A DNA stretch of 64,000 nucleotides, from NCBI RefSeq assembly GCF_003584565.2, contig NZ_CP031010.1:2666001-2730000 (forward strand), given 5' to 3'. The notes beneath the pieces were generated by a model that was given only the letters and a program-made list of their open reading frames with translations, did not search any database and had not been told where the DNA came from. How positions within the stretch are numbered: the first letter of the stretch is position 1; each line of letters starts with the position of its first letter. The translations under genes were made by a program, and so were the position numbers. Source of the stretch: Alteromonas sp. RKMC-009. Its GTDB lineage: Bacteria > Pseudomonadota > Gammaproteobacteria > Enterobacterales > Alteromonadaceae. Below are positions 38,297 to 46,676 of the stretch, piece after piece.

Positions 38297-39138
38297 TTGT
38301 CGAAGAGCTCAAGGCTAGTTACAGCTTACAAAATCTATTAAAAATCACAGGACTCCCGAAAAGCGTTTATTACTATCATCGTAATACGCTAGAACGGTCG
38401 TGTCCCGATATTGGCTTAAGCGAAAAAATACGTACTATCTTTCATAAACATAGAGGGCGGTACGGCTATCGCAGAGTTACTTCTGCGCTGAGAACAGTAG
38501 GCTTGATAGTTAATCACAAGCGCGTACAACGCCTGATGAATGAGCTGGGGTTAAAATCCAAGGTAAGACCTAAACGTTACAAGTCCTATAAAGGTGAAGT
38601 CGGCAGAATCGCAGGCAATGAACTTAATCGAGAATTTACGGCAGTGAAGCCAAATCAAAAATGGGTGACCGATGTGACTGAGTTTAAAGTCAAAGACCAG
38701 AAAGTCTATCTGTCACCGATAATTGACCTGTTTAACCAAGAGGTTGTCAGCTATGAAGTACGCACATCGGTTGCACTGCCACTAGTCACAGACATGCTCA
38801 AAACCGCGACGAGTAAGCTACAGCGACATGAGAAGCCGCTTATTCACTCGGATCAGGGCTGGCAATACCAACATAAAGAGTACCAAAATCACATCAAAGC
38901 AAACGGGCTAGTTCAAAGCATGTCCAGGAAAGGAAATTGTTTAGACAATGCCGTCGCAGAGAACTTCTTCGGCATATTAAAAACGGAAATGTATCACAAC
39001 GAGAAGTTCAACGATGCCGACGAACTGATTGAAAGCATCAAAGAATATATCGACTATTACAACAACGAGCGTATTAAGCTGAAACTAAAAGGCCTGAGTC
39101 CGATACAATATCGAAATCAGGCCTTGGCAGCCGCTTAG
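38245..39138 (+). CDS. IS150-type transposase OrfB (InsK-like, DDE integrase core)
   Basis: The catalytic part of the transposase, expected as an OrfAB fusion after a -1 slip at 38239-38245. No ATG is present early in the frame; the first codon after the slip is 38245, and a TTG at 38503 is the next possible start. The frame is open for 297 codons. The DDE residues fit WVTDVTEF, HSDQGWQYQ and NAVAENFFG with the K-R pair following. The HTH_21 segment RGRYGYRRVT precedes it. It ends YRNQALAAA just inside the right inverted repeat. It closely follows the InsK layout. Confidence 0.9.
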   Translation, partial: VRSLGSSQKEKSKDKTIVVEELKASYSLQNLLKITGLPKSVYYYHRNTLERSCPDIGLSEKIRTIFHKHRGRYGYRRVTSALRTVGLIVNHKRVQRLMNELGLKSKVRPKRYKSYKGEVGRIAGNELNREFTAVKPNQKWVTDVTEFKVKDQKVYLSPIIDLFNQEVVSYEVRTSVALPLVTDMLKTATSKLQRHEKPLIHSDQGWQYQHKEYQNHIKANGLVQSMSRKGNCLDNAVAENFFGILKTEMYHNEKFNDADELIESIKEYIDYYNNERIKLKLKGLSPIQYRNQALAAA

Positions 39139-39168
39139 AAATGAGTCCAACTTTATGGGGTCACTTCA

Positions 39169-39171
39169 TTT
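39169..39171 (+). repeat. target-site duplication of the IS150-like element, right copy
   Basis: TTT directly after the right inverted repeat. Two of the three bases (39170-39171) also form part of the TAA stop codon of the AraC gene, so the insertion left that gene intact. Confidence 0.6.
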
Positions 39172-40195
39172 AACGGCTTCGCAATTCGCCGGGGGTTAAA
39201 CCTGTCCAGCGTTTTACTGCGCGCCGGAAGTTTGTAAGGTCAGAAATGGCAAGCCGCAAGGCACTCTCTTCGTTAGATAACCGGCAAATTTGTAACAGAA
39301 ATATGGCCTGTTCCCGCCGTACATCATCAACCAGTGCTGAAAATGTGCAATGACAGGCTTTTAGTCTTCGCTTCAGTGTTGCCGGGCTGATATCCAGCGC
39401 TGATGCCAGGTCTGTAGCGCAAAGATGCGGGTTACGCATAACTTCATTACGAATAAAATCCGGCAGCTGTCCACCGCTGATTAATTGCTTTTTATAGTGA
39501 GAAACCGATGCTTTAAGCAAATAACCATCATGATGCAAAAAAGGTTTCCGTAGTGATGCGTTATCTACCGTAATGTAAAAACAGGGAGAATCGAAATGCA
39601 GGCGCCGTCCGAGATGCATTTCGAATTCCGCAATATGACGGGGGCGGGAAAACGGAAAATGAAAACTCAGTGGCAGTCTCTGACCGCACCATTGTTTCGT
39701 TAACGCGATGAATGCGGAACAGACCATGAGTGATGCAACATCGAACGCTTTATGTTTGCCGGCACTGTCCCGCAACGCGATCACTATACCCTGCGGCCGG
39801 GGGTAAACACCAAACGACACTAACGGCGATATGTGAGATGTAAAGCGACGCAAAATCAGTAAAGCCTGCCTCAGGTTTTTACTGTATCCCATGGCTTTAA
39901 GGACACCACTATATTGTGATGTTGCCAATGCCTGTCCGGCCTGAAAGGCAAAATCCCGCACGCCGGCGTATTTATCTGCATTCAGCACCAGGGCAGCTAT
40001 CTGTAGCGGCGAAAAAGCACGCTCCTGCGTGAGGTCTGTGTCGAAAATACCTGTTCCCCTGAGCACCTTGTTTTTATCTGCCCCTTTGGCACACGCCACA
40101 TTAAGCAGCGTCTGGCAAAACGGCAATGCGCTGACGCACCGGGCTTCCGGATTCAGCAAAGGCGCTGGAGAAAACTGATGACCCGGCTGTTTCAT
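39170..40195 (-). CDS. AraC-family transcriptional regulator with arabinose-binding-type N-terminus
   Basis: A 341-residue regulator of the OruR/PF12625 type. An N-terminal ligand domain (about 25-210) is followed by a C-terminal AraC HTH pair (about 240-338) with LCATDLASALDISPATLKRRL as first helix-turn-helix and LAISDLTNFRRAVKRWTGLTPGELR as second. It starts at an ATG whose bases overlap the stop of the upstream GGDEF gene by four (ATGA), so the two are translationally coupled. Its stop abuts the IS element. Target genes are unknown; the nearest divergent unit is the TonB receptor/phytase locus. Confidence 0.87.
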   Translation of the reverse strand: MKQPGHQFSPAPLLNPEARCVSALPFCQTLLNVACAKGADKNKVLRGTGIFDTDLTQERAFSPLQIAALVLNADKYAGVRDFAFQAGQALATSQYSGVLKAMGYSKNLRQALLILRRFTSHISPLVSFGVYPRPQGIVIALRDSAGKHKAFDVASLMVCSAFIALTKQWCGQRLPLSFHFPFSRPRHIAEFEMHLGRRLHFDSPCFYITVDNASLRKPFLHHDGYLLKASVSHYKKQLISGGQLPDFIRNEVMRNPHLCATDLASALDISPATLKRRLKACHCTFSALVDDVRREQAIFLLQICRLSNEESALRLAISDLTNFRRAVKRWTGLTPGELRSR

Positions 40196-41091
40196 GCTGC
40201 CTGCGTATCCTGATGGTTCAACTGGTCCTGCAGGTCTGACAGCACCCTGCCGCTGTCATGATGCTCATCGAACTCTGCAACAGCGGTACGGACAGACTGA
40301 AACAAGGCCGTTGTATTGGCGCCGCTTTTAAATGCCAGACAATGTACCGACGTTTGAATATCGCCGGCAATCCGGCGGGCATCCGGATGTGCTGTCTCAG
40401 GCATTAAAATCACGAAACGGTCTCCTGCATAACGGCAAACGAGGTCTGACTCACGCACATGCATGACCAGCAAGCGGGCAATTTCCTGCAAAAACCGGTC
40501 ACCTTCGGCATAACCGTGGGCTTCGTTAAACCGTGAGAAGCCATTTATATCTATCATAATGGCACTGCCTCTGCCCCCGTGCTGCTTCAGGTCTGTGAGG
40601 CGTTCCTGCCAGTAATCCGCCAGATAGAGTTGCGTGACGCTGTCTATCTGTCCATGATTACGTAAAGCCCACTCTCTGCGCTGCAATTGCCTGTTCAGGG
40701 CTTTCTGCTCGTCGTGCCAGCCCAGCAATCCGGCTGTCATGATCACCATACCAAAGGCAGCCGGCATAGACTCCAGCATGCTTAACCAGTCTGAAGCTGC
40801 GGAATAAGTGAACATTTCATCCAGAAAATCGAGCAATGCGGTAAATGCAAAACAGTTCAGGCCTGCCACCAGCAAGGTAGTTACCCTTCCTGGTGGCCGG
40901 CTGGCAATAGCAGCAATAATCCAGGCAAATGCGAACAGCATAACGCTGCCCTCGCCGGTGACATCCAGCCAGGCAATCTCGCCAGTTAGCTTTAACTGGC
41001 CATGGGAAAGACTCAAATATAATGCAATGCACTGAGCGCCAATACTGGCACCAATGAGATGACTTTGCCGGTAACGATAAACCGCATTCAT
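40192..41091 (-). CDS. membrane protein with degenerate GGDEF domain (AGDRF)
   Basis: A 299-residue protein with about four hydrophobic helices in residues 10-125 and a C-terminal GGDEF-type domain (about 150-290). The fold markers are present (DSVTQLYLADYWQERL, IMIDINGFSRFNEAHGYAEGDRFL), but the signature is RYAGDRFVIL instead of RYGGDEFVIL. Two signature positions are changed, so diguanylate cyclase activity is doubtful; it may bind nucleotide or signal by contact. It overlaps the AraC gene by four bases and is divergent from the TonB receptor, 323 bp away. The pairing suggests a membrane sensor passing a signal to the regulator. Confidence 0.82.
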   Translation of the reverse strand: MNAVYRYRQSHLIGASIGAQCIALYLSLSHGQLKLTGEIAWLDVTGEGSVMLFAFAWIIAAIASRPPGRVTTLLVAGLNCFAFTALLDFLDEMFTYSAASDWLSMLESMPAAFGMVIMTAGLLGWHDEQKALNRQLQRREWALRNHGQIDSVTQLYLADYWQERLTDLKQHGGRGSAIMIDINGFSRFNEAHGYAEGDRFLQEIARLLVMHVRESDLVCRYAGDRFVILMPETAHPDARRIAGDIQTSVHCLAFKSGANTTALFQSVRTAVAEFDEHHDSGRVLSDLQDQLNHQDTQAA

Positions 41092-41414
41092 AACCTGTAA
41101 TAACCTTAAATCAGACGGGGAAGTGATGATTTACCCGTTTTATATCTGTGATAACAGGGTCATTTTGGCTCACCAATGTGACAGTCCGGTGATCATTTAC
41201 TGCGTCAAACTCCCCGTTATCGTAAAAACTCAAATAACTTCAAAGAGTTAATGGAGGGTCAAAATGGCTCACCATTTTATTTTTACAATAATAAATAATA
41301 AAATCAGGCATTTATGACAGTCACTGTCATCATGCGGTCACAAAATTGTCATTAACTCTTTCTAGCGTAGCGGCCAGTCACTTAACACAACGTTATAAAT
41401 TCAGGAATGCACTC
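41092..41414. promoter_or_regulatory. divergent control region between the GGDEF gene and the TonB receptor
   Basis: 323 bp without a gene. The right part contains the Pho-box-like repeat array (listed separately). It also contains ATGACAG (41314-41320) and CTGTCAT (41324-41330), an inverted repeat with a three-base spacer, so the first Pho-type repeat also belongs to a palindrome. The left part next to the GGDEF gene shows no clear operator. Confidence 0.55.
41324..41352 (+). promoter_or_regulatory. Pho-box-like array, three 7-bp repeats with 11-bp phasing
   Basis: CTGTCAT (41324-41330), CGGTCAC (41335-41341) and TTGTCAT (41346-41352) are direct repeats separated by four bases each (CATG, AAAA). 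This is the layout of PhoB sites, whose classical half-site is CTGTCAT with a four-base spacer. The array lies 62 bp before the ATG of the TonB receptor, which is followed by a phytase, so phosphate-starvation control makes biological sense. No strong -10 box follows at the expected distance; TAGCGT (41363-41368) is a weak candidate. Confidence 0.7.
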
Positions 41415-44108
41415 ATGCTTCGTCTTTCAAAATTGACCACTCATTGTTTAGCTGCGCTCAGCCTTTCTTCTGCTGCGTTGTCAGTGAATGCCGGAGAAAT
41501 TGCCGGACAACTGACAAACGAAGACAACTCCCGTGTTTTTGCGGGAGCTCAAATCACACTTAAAGAATTGAATCTTATTACCGAATCGCGCAGAGACGGC
41601 ACCTTCCGGTTTCCTTCTCTGCCCGCAGGTGCCTACACGCTTCAGGTTAGCTATCTGGGCGCGCAACCTGTCACAGAAGTGGTTAATGTAACGGAAACAG
41701 GCATTGTTTCTCCTGTTATTGCACTGTCTGATAATGGCAAAGCCATCGCCGATATTCTTGTGAAAGGACAACGCAGCGGCCAGGCAAGTGCCATTAACCA
41801 GCAGCGGGTATCTGATCGCATTTCATCCATTGTCTCTGCTGACGCCATTGGTCAGTTTCCTGATCAGAATGCCGCTGAAGCATTGCAACGCTTACCGGGT
41901 TTGTCGATTGAACGGGACCAGGGTGAAGGTCGCTTTGTCGGGATCCGCGGTATCGATCCTAACTTAAATAACGTTACCATCAACGGACTTAACATCCCCT
42001 CTCCTGAAGCCGGTGTGCGCTCTGTAGCACTGGATGTTATCCCGTCAGAACTGATTCAGACTCTTGAAGTGTCAAAATCGGTCACAGCAGATATGGATGG
42101 TGACGCTATCGGTGGTGCCATCGAAGTGAAAAGTGTCAGTGCCTTTGATTATCAGCAGGACACAGCCAAACTTACTATGCAGGCCAGCCACAATGAACTG
42201 GTAGATAAAACCAGTCCGAAATTGTCTGGCAGCCTGACACACAAGTTTAACGAATCCTTTGGTGTTGCCGCTGCGCTTTCATGGTTCGAACGTGATTTTG
42301 GTTCCGACAATATTGAAAGCAACGGCGATGATGAACTGGAACAGCGTGACTATACCATCACCCGTGAGCGTTTAGGTGCTGCGGTCAATTTCGATTTCCG
42401 TCCGGACTTCAACAATCAGTATTTCCTTCGCACCCTTTACAGCGAGTTTTCTGACAATGAATACCGTCAGGCGAACATTTTCACCTTTGATGGCGAAGAC
42501 TCTGAAATTGCCCGTGAAAGTAAAGACAGATACGAGACGCAAACCATTATGACCGTTGCGGCCGGCGGTGAACACCAATTGGATACCTGGGATATCAACT
42601 GGCAGCTGGGTTATGCAAAGTCTGAGGAAGACGAACCGGATGCCCTTTACTACACGTTCGTTCAGGAAAATGCCAGCGTCAGTGCTGACCTCGACACCCG
42701 CATTCCGCAGCTCACACAGAATGCAGAAGCCATGCAACTGGCCAATTATGATTTAGACGAAATCAGCTTTGAAGATAACTACATGAAGGATACCGAGACG
42801 AGTGCAAAAATTGACTTTGTCCGCGGTATTACCTTAGGCGATTATCAGGGCGAGTTTAAATTTGGTAGCAAATACCGCAGCCGTGAAAAAGTGAATACAA
42901 GCCAGATATCCATTTATGATGGTGACTTTGATGGCATCACAGGTGAAGGATTTGAAACTGCTGCTCCGGATTGGAATATTGGTGATTTTGGCGACGGACT
43001 GGACAGAAACGCACTGCGAAATAACTTCAACAGTAACCGCAGTGCTCTTGAGCTGGCCGAATTGGACTCAGAAGTTGAGTCTAACGGGGCGTCTTATGTC
43101 AACAATGAAGATATCTTCGCGGCCTACGCCATGGTAACAGCCAACATTGATGCCCTTCGTGTGGTTGCCGGTTTACGTTATGAGCGCACGGACTTCAGCA
43201 CTGACGGTATGCGGGTTGAACTGGTTGAAAATGAAGAAACGGACGTTGAAGAAGTGATCAATACCGCCTGGAACGCGGACCGTGACTACGACAACTGGCT
43301 TCCAAGTGTGAACCTCAGATACGACCTGAATGATAAAGTCGTGTTGCGCGGCGCATTTACACAAACTATCGCAAGACCTAAGTTTGAAGATGTGGCGGCA
43401 TACCAGATCATCGAGAGCAAGACAGAAGAAGACGGCGACAGTTTTGTCACAGCACGGGAAGCCGAAGTGGGTAACCCGCAACTTAAGCCTTACGAATCTA
43501 CCAACGTAGACCTGTCTGTTGAGTATTATCCCGGTGCAATCGGTGTGCTGTCTGCCGGTTACTTCTATAAAGACATTGATAATTTTGTCGTGTATGCAGA
43601 CGTAGCCGGTACAGAAGACTGGCAAGGCTATGACGAAGTGGTACAGCCTGTTAACGGTGAGTCTGCCAGCTTACACGGCCTTGAGCTGTCGTGGGTAAAA
43701 GCCTTTGATAACGGCTTTTTAATGTCAGCGAACGGTACGTTCTCGTCTTCTGATGCTACTACCCTGCTTGACGGTGAAACATTTGAAACCAGTCTGCCTA
43801 ACCAGTCAGACACGGTGGGTAACCTTACCCTAGGCTACGAAAACAACCTGGTCAGCCTGCGTCTTACTATGACGTACAAGAGCGAGAACCTGGAAGAAAT
43901 CGATGGCGATATGCTTCGTATGGAAGACGACCACCACCAGCTTGATTTCTCAGGCAAGTATTACATCAATGATGACATGTTGATTTATTTCAACGGCATT
44001 AATCTGAGTGACGAGCCTTACTACCACTATTTCGACCAGCGAAACCGCAATGCGCAGTACGAAGAATACGGTCGTACATTTGAACTTGGATTTACCTGGC
44101 AAATGTAA
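41415..44108 (+). CDS. TonB-dependent receptor, probable phytate/inositol-phosphate uptake
   Basis: An outer-membrane receptor of 897 residues. The ATG at 41415 follows AGGA and begins a signal peptide ending SLSSAALSVNA. Next come a carboxypeptidase-regulatory-like beta domain (about 27-105, GEIAGQLTNEDNSRVFAGAQ), a plug domain (about 115-250, with QFPDQNAAEALQRLPGLSIE and VGIRGIDPNLNNVTINGL) and a 22-strand barrel ending in the aromatic-type terminus FELGFTWQM. It lies 68 bp upstream of a phytase gene and behind Pho-type repeats, which points to uptake of phytate or its products. Direct substrate evidence is lacking. Confidence 0.88.
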   Translation: MLRLSKLTTHCLAALSLSSAALSVNAGEIAGQLTNEDNSRVFAGAQITLKELNLITESRRDGTFRFPSLPAGAYTLQVSYLGAQPVTEVVNVTETGIVSPVIALSDNGKAIADILVKGQRSGQASAINQQRVSDRISSIVSADAIGQFPDQNAAEALQRLPGLSIERDQGEGRFVGIRGIDPNLNNVTINGLNIPSPEAGVRSVALDVIPSELIQTLEVSKSVTADMDGDAIGGAIEVKSVSAFDYQQDTAKLTMQASHNELVDKTSPKLSGSLTHKFNESFGVAAALSWFERDFGSDNIESNGDDELEQRDYTITRERLGAAVNFDFRPDFNNQYFLRTLYSEFSDNEYRQANIFTFDGEDSEIARESKDRYETQTIMTVAAGGEHQLDTWDINWQLGYAKSEEDEPDALYYTFVQENASVSADLDTRIPQLTQNAEAMQLANYDLDEISFEDNYMKDTETSAKIDFVRGITLGDYQGEFKFGSKYRSREKVNTSQISIYDGDFDGITGEGFETAAPDWNIGDFGDGLDRNALRNNFNSNRSALELAELDSEVESNGASYVNNEDIFAAYAMVTANIDALRVVAGLRYERTDFSTDGMRVELVENEETDVEEVINTAWNADRDYDNWLPSVNLRYDLNDKVVLRGAFTQTIARPKFEDVAAYQIIESKTEEDGDSFVTAREAEVGNPQLKPYESTNVDLSVEYYPGAIGVLSAGYFYKDIDNFVVYADVAGTEDWQGYDEVVQPVNGESASLHGLELSWVKAFDNGFLMSANGTFSSSDATTLLDGETFETSLPNQSDTVGNLTLGYENNLVSLRLTMTYKSENLEEIDGDMLRMEDDHHQLDFSGKYYINDDMLIYFNGINLSDEPYYHYFDQRNRNAQYEEYGRTFELGFTWQM

Positions 44109-44119
44109 CCTGCAGGCAC

Positions 44120-44145
44120 CGTGGTGCGGCTGATGCTGCACCACG
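44120..44145 (+). terminator. intercistronic hairpin between the TonB receptor and phytase genes
   Basis: CGTGGTGC (44120-44127) pairs with GCACCACG (44138-44145) with a ten-base loop. Only four T, interrupted soon after, follow. It looks like a weak terminator or an mRNA-stability hairpin that would lower phytase expression relative to the receptor while keeping both in one transcript. Confidence 0.5.
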
Positions 44146-44176
44146 ATTTTCTTCCCTCAGACTGCTAACGATTTCA

Positions 44177-46066
44177 ATGAGATTTAATGTGAAAAAACAA
44201 CATACTCCCCTGGCCTTTCTGTTTGCCTCTCTGCTTTTTGCGCCGGGAAAGCTAATAGCCGACCCTGTCACCATCGATGCAACAGCCTTTTCAATTGAAG
44301 GTAATCAGTTAACCCCGCTGGTCATTAACAATCAGTTGCATTATCTGGTTACCAGCGAAACCCGGGGCCTGATTCTGACCGGTAAAAATCAGAATATAAT
44401 CAGCACACTACCCGGTCACTTCAGTCAATCCGATATTCTGCAGCATAACGGCACCCTGACGGTTGCAGCGCTTAACAACGATACCTATGGTGTTGAGCTG
44501 TACCGCTACAACACCGGTACTAAAGAGTTTGAAAAACAGCAATCGCTGCAGGCAGATCTGGCTGACATTGAAGCGCTGTGTTTATCTGTTTCCGGTGAAA
44601 ATCTGACGCTGACTACAGCAGACGCCACAGGACAAATGAAGCAGCACTGGCTGGCAGACGATCACTTTGTAGAAATACGAACCGTTAACACGGGCCCGGG
44701 CATTAAAAGTTGCCAGGCCGATGTTCAAAACGGCTATGTGTATCTGGCTGATGAAAATACCGGGTTGTGGCAATACGACCATCACGCCGAAGCCGGTGAT
44801 GGCCGCTCCCTTATTCTGACGCAACAGCACGGCGTAACTAGCGAAGGCGTTGAAGGTGTCGGCCAGGCAGCCGGACTGACAGTGTTCGTTTCCCCTGACG
44901 CCCCGGTGGTGAATGTTTTCCGCAATGACAGCATCAGTGAATTTAAAATAAACGGAGAACATAAATGGGAAGCAGTCAGGGCTGCCCCGTTTAACAACAA
45001 TACTGTACTCGGCCTTTATGACGATAACAGCGAAAGCCTGTTTACCGCTGTATTACCGGTTTCAGCAACGCAAACGGCGACCCGCCGCACACAATCAGCA
45101 GATGGACGTTTAACTGCATTCGCCCAAACCGATCCCGTTGCCCGCTTTGGTGATGCTGCTGACGATCCGGCTATCTGGTACAACGACAAAACACCGGAAT
45201 CCTCCGTGATTATCGGTACAGACAAAAAATCCGGGCTGGACTTGTATGATCTTTCAGGCAAGCGACTTCAACATCTCAGTGCAGGCAGACTAAATAACGT
45301 CGATGTGCGGTCCCGCTGGCAGGTAGCCGGACAGGAACTTGCCATAGCCGCAGCGTCAAACCGCACTACCCGCACGGTTGATATATTTCTGCTGGACCCG
45401 GCAACCAGAAACGCTGTACCTGCCGGTAAGCTGCCCTCGCAATTAAACGATCTTTACGGTCTTTGCCTGTATCAACATACAAACGGTGTTGACGTATTGG
45501 TAAACGATACGGATGGCAGCTACGAGCGGCATCGCCTCTCATTTGAAGACGACACTGTAACGGGCAAAATCATCGACCGGTTTACCGTTCCTTCACAGCC
45601 CGAGGGCTGCGTGGCAGATGATGAAAATGCCATGCTGTATTACGGCGAAGAAGATGCCGGCGTATGGAAACGCAGCCTGGATATCAGTAACCCTGAACCG
45701 TCACTGATTGCAAAAGCAGAAGGTGCGGTAAAAGACGATATTGAAGGTATGGGCCTGTTTGATGTGGACGGGGAACGTTATCTGATAGTGTCCAGTCAGG
45801 GCAATCACCGCTATGCCGTTTACGCCACAACGGATAACCATTTGTTAGGCACGTTTGATATTGTGCCTGATCTTAAAAAAGGCATCGACGGTGTTTCAGA
45901 AACAGACGGGCTGGAAACCATGTCTCTGCCCTTCGGTGAAAACCTGCCGGATGGCTTGCTGGTTGTCCAGGATGGACACAACGTGATGCCTTCACAGCAA
46001 CAAAACTTCAAGCTGGTTTCCGGTTCACTGCTTGCAGAATTTATCCGCCAGCACCGCCGGAAATAA
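44177..46066 (+). CDS. beta-propeller phytase (3-phytase), two-domain form
   Basis: A secreted or periplasmic calcium-dependent phytase of 629 residues (PF02333). A signal peptide (about 1-28, ending KLIAD) is followed by an N-terminal domain (about 30-300) resembling an incomplete propeller and a full C-terminal propeller (about 310-625). The C-terminal domain has the phytase signatures DAADDPAIWYND near 327, GTDKKSGLDLYDL and LNNVDVR near 374, and EGCVADDENAMLYYGEEDAGVW. The N-terminal half lacks the DDPAIW motif, as in other dual-domain beta-propeller phytases where it assists the active domain. It releases phosphate from phytate outside the inner membrane and is most likely cotranscribed with the TonB receptor. 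Confidence 0.93.
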   Translation: MRFNVKKQHTPLAFLFASLLFAPGKLIADPVTIDATAFSIEGNQLTPLVINNQLHYLVTSETRGLILTGKNQNIISTLPGHFSQSDILQHNGTLTVAALNNDTYGVELYRYNTGTKEFEKQQSLQADLADIEALCLSVSGENLTLTTADATGQMKQHWLADDHFVEIRTVNTGPGIKSCQADVQNGYVYLADENTGLWQYDHHAEAGDGRSLILTQQHGVTSEGVEGVGQAAGLTVFVSPDAPVVNVFRNDSISEFKINGEHKWEAVRAAPFNNNTVLGLYDDNSESLFTAVLPVSATQTATRRTQSADGRLTAFAQTDPVARFGDAADDPAIWYNDKTPESSVIIGTDKKSGLDLYDLSGKRLQHLSAGRLNNVDVRSRWQVAGQELAIAAASNRTTRTVDIFLLDPATRNAVPAGKLPSQLNDLYGLCLYQHTNGVDVLVNDTDGSYERHRLSFEDDTVTGKIIDRFTVPSQPEGCVADDENAMLYYGEEDAGVWKRSLDISNPEPSLIAKAEGAVKDDIEGMGLFDVDGERYLIVSSQGNHRYAVYATTDNHLLGTFDIVPDLKKGIDGVSETDGLETMSLPFGENLPDGLLVVQDGHNVMPSQQQNFKLVSGSLLAEFIRQHRRK

Positions 46067-46092
46067 CAGCTCACTGCAAAACAAAGAACGGG

Positions 46093-46128
46093 CCCTTGCT
46101 ATGGTTAATAGCAAGGGTTTCTTCTTTT
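46093..46128 (+). terminator. terminator after the phytase gene
   Basis: CCCTTGCTAT (46093-46102) pairs perfectly with ATAGCAAGGG (46108-46117) around a five-base loop, followed by a T-rich tract. It ends the receptor-phytase transcript 26 bp after the stop. Confidence 0.88.
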
Positions 46129-46154
46129 GGATGTCTGCCGTTGTGAGCGGTAAC

Positions 46155-46577
46155 TTAAACAGCCATTTTGTCGTAACCCGACTGAAGCTGCTTATCAATG
46201 GCTTTTAGTACAGCGGCACGGTTTATTACGCCAACGAGAGCACCGTCATCGTCGATAACAGGAAAAACCCTCGGGCGTTCGTTAATCAGTCGCTGCGCCA
46301 CTTCCAGTACAGAATTCCAGGGTTTCACTGCACTGACGGTAGTTTGCATAATGTCTTTCACCCGACACACTTGCTCACGATAATAACTCGACTCAATCAT
46401 CATCTTCAGACAATCCTGTTCGGATAAGAACCCCGTCACCTGCCCCCGCGCATTTTGAACAGCGCCACCGGTCTGGTTATTTGCCAGAAGTCTTTCAACG
46501 GCTTCGGCAACGGTCATGTCTTCGGTTAATTTCACCGGATGATGATTCATATAATCGCTTACTTGCAAAGATTCCAT
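46155..46577 (-). CDS. CBS-domain protein
   Basis: A 140-residue protein made of two CBS domains (about 8-60 and 72-130), with DYMNHHPVKLTEDMTVAEAVERLL and VKDIMQTTVSAVKPWNSVLEVAQRL as the repeat starts and FPVIDDDGALVGVINRAAVLKAI near the end. Such pairs bind adenosine nucleotides such as AMP, ATP or SAM and regulate partner proteins. I chose the ATG at 46577 because a GGAGG ribosome-binding site lies six bases upstream. The partner is not evident from the neighbours. Confidence 0.88.
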   Translation of the reverse strand: MESLQVSDYMNHHPVKLTEDMTVAEAVERLLANNQTGGAVQNARGQVTGFLSEQDCLKMMIESSYYREQVCRVKDIMQTTVSAVKPWNSVLEVAQRLINERPRVFPVIDDDGALVGVINRAAVLKAIDKQLQSGYDKMAV

Positions 46578-46676
46578 GTTTAGCCTCCAGTACGTCACCA
46601 TGACGTGTCGTTACTTTCAGCCTAGACCCTCCGTGGCCCGGACGCGAATAAATTCAGCCGGATTTGTACATAATTT

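Larger units (their letters stand above)
37748..39168 (+). mobile_element. complete IS3-family insertion sequence, IS150 group
   Basis: 1421 bp bounded by imperfect inverted repeats starting TGAAGTGACCCC (37748-37771 and 39145-39168, 21 of 24 positions equal). It holds two overlapping reading frames joined by an A AAA AAG slippery site, the standard plan for the IS150 group. Both frames look intact and all DDE residues are present, so it may be active. It lies between the stop of the AraC gene and the start of hrpA. Without it these would be about 20 bp apart on the same strand. Confidence 0.93.
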
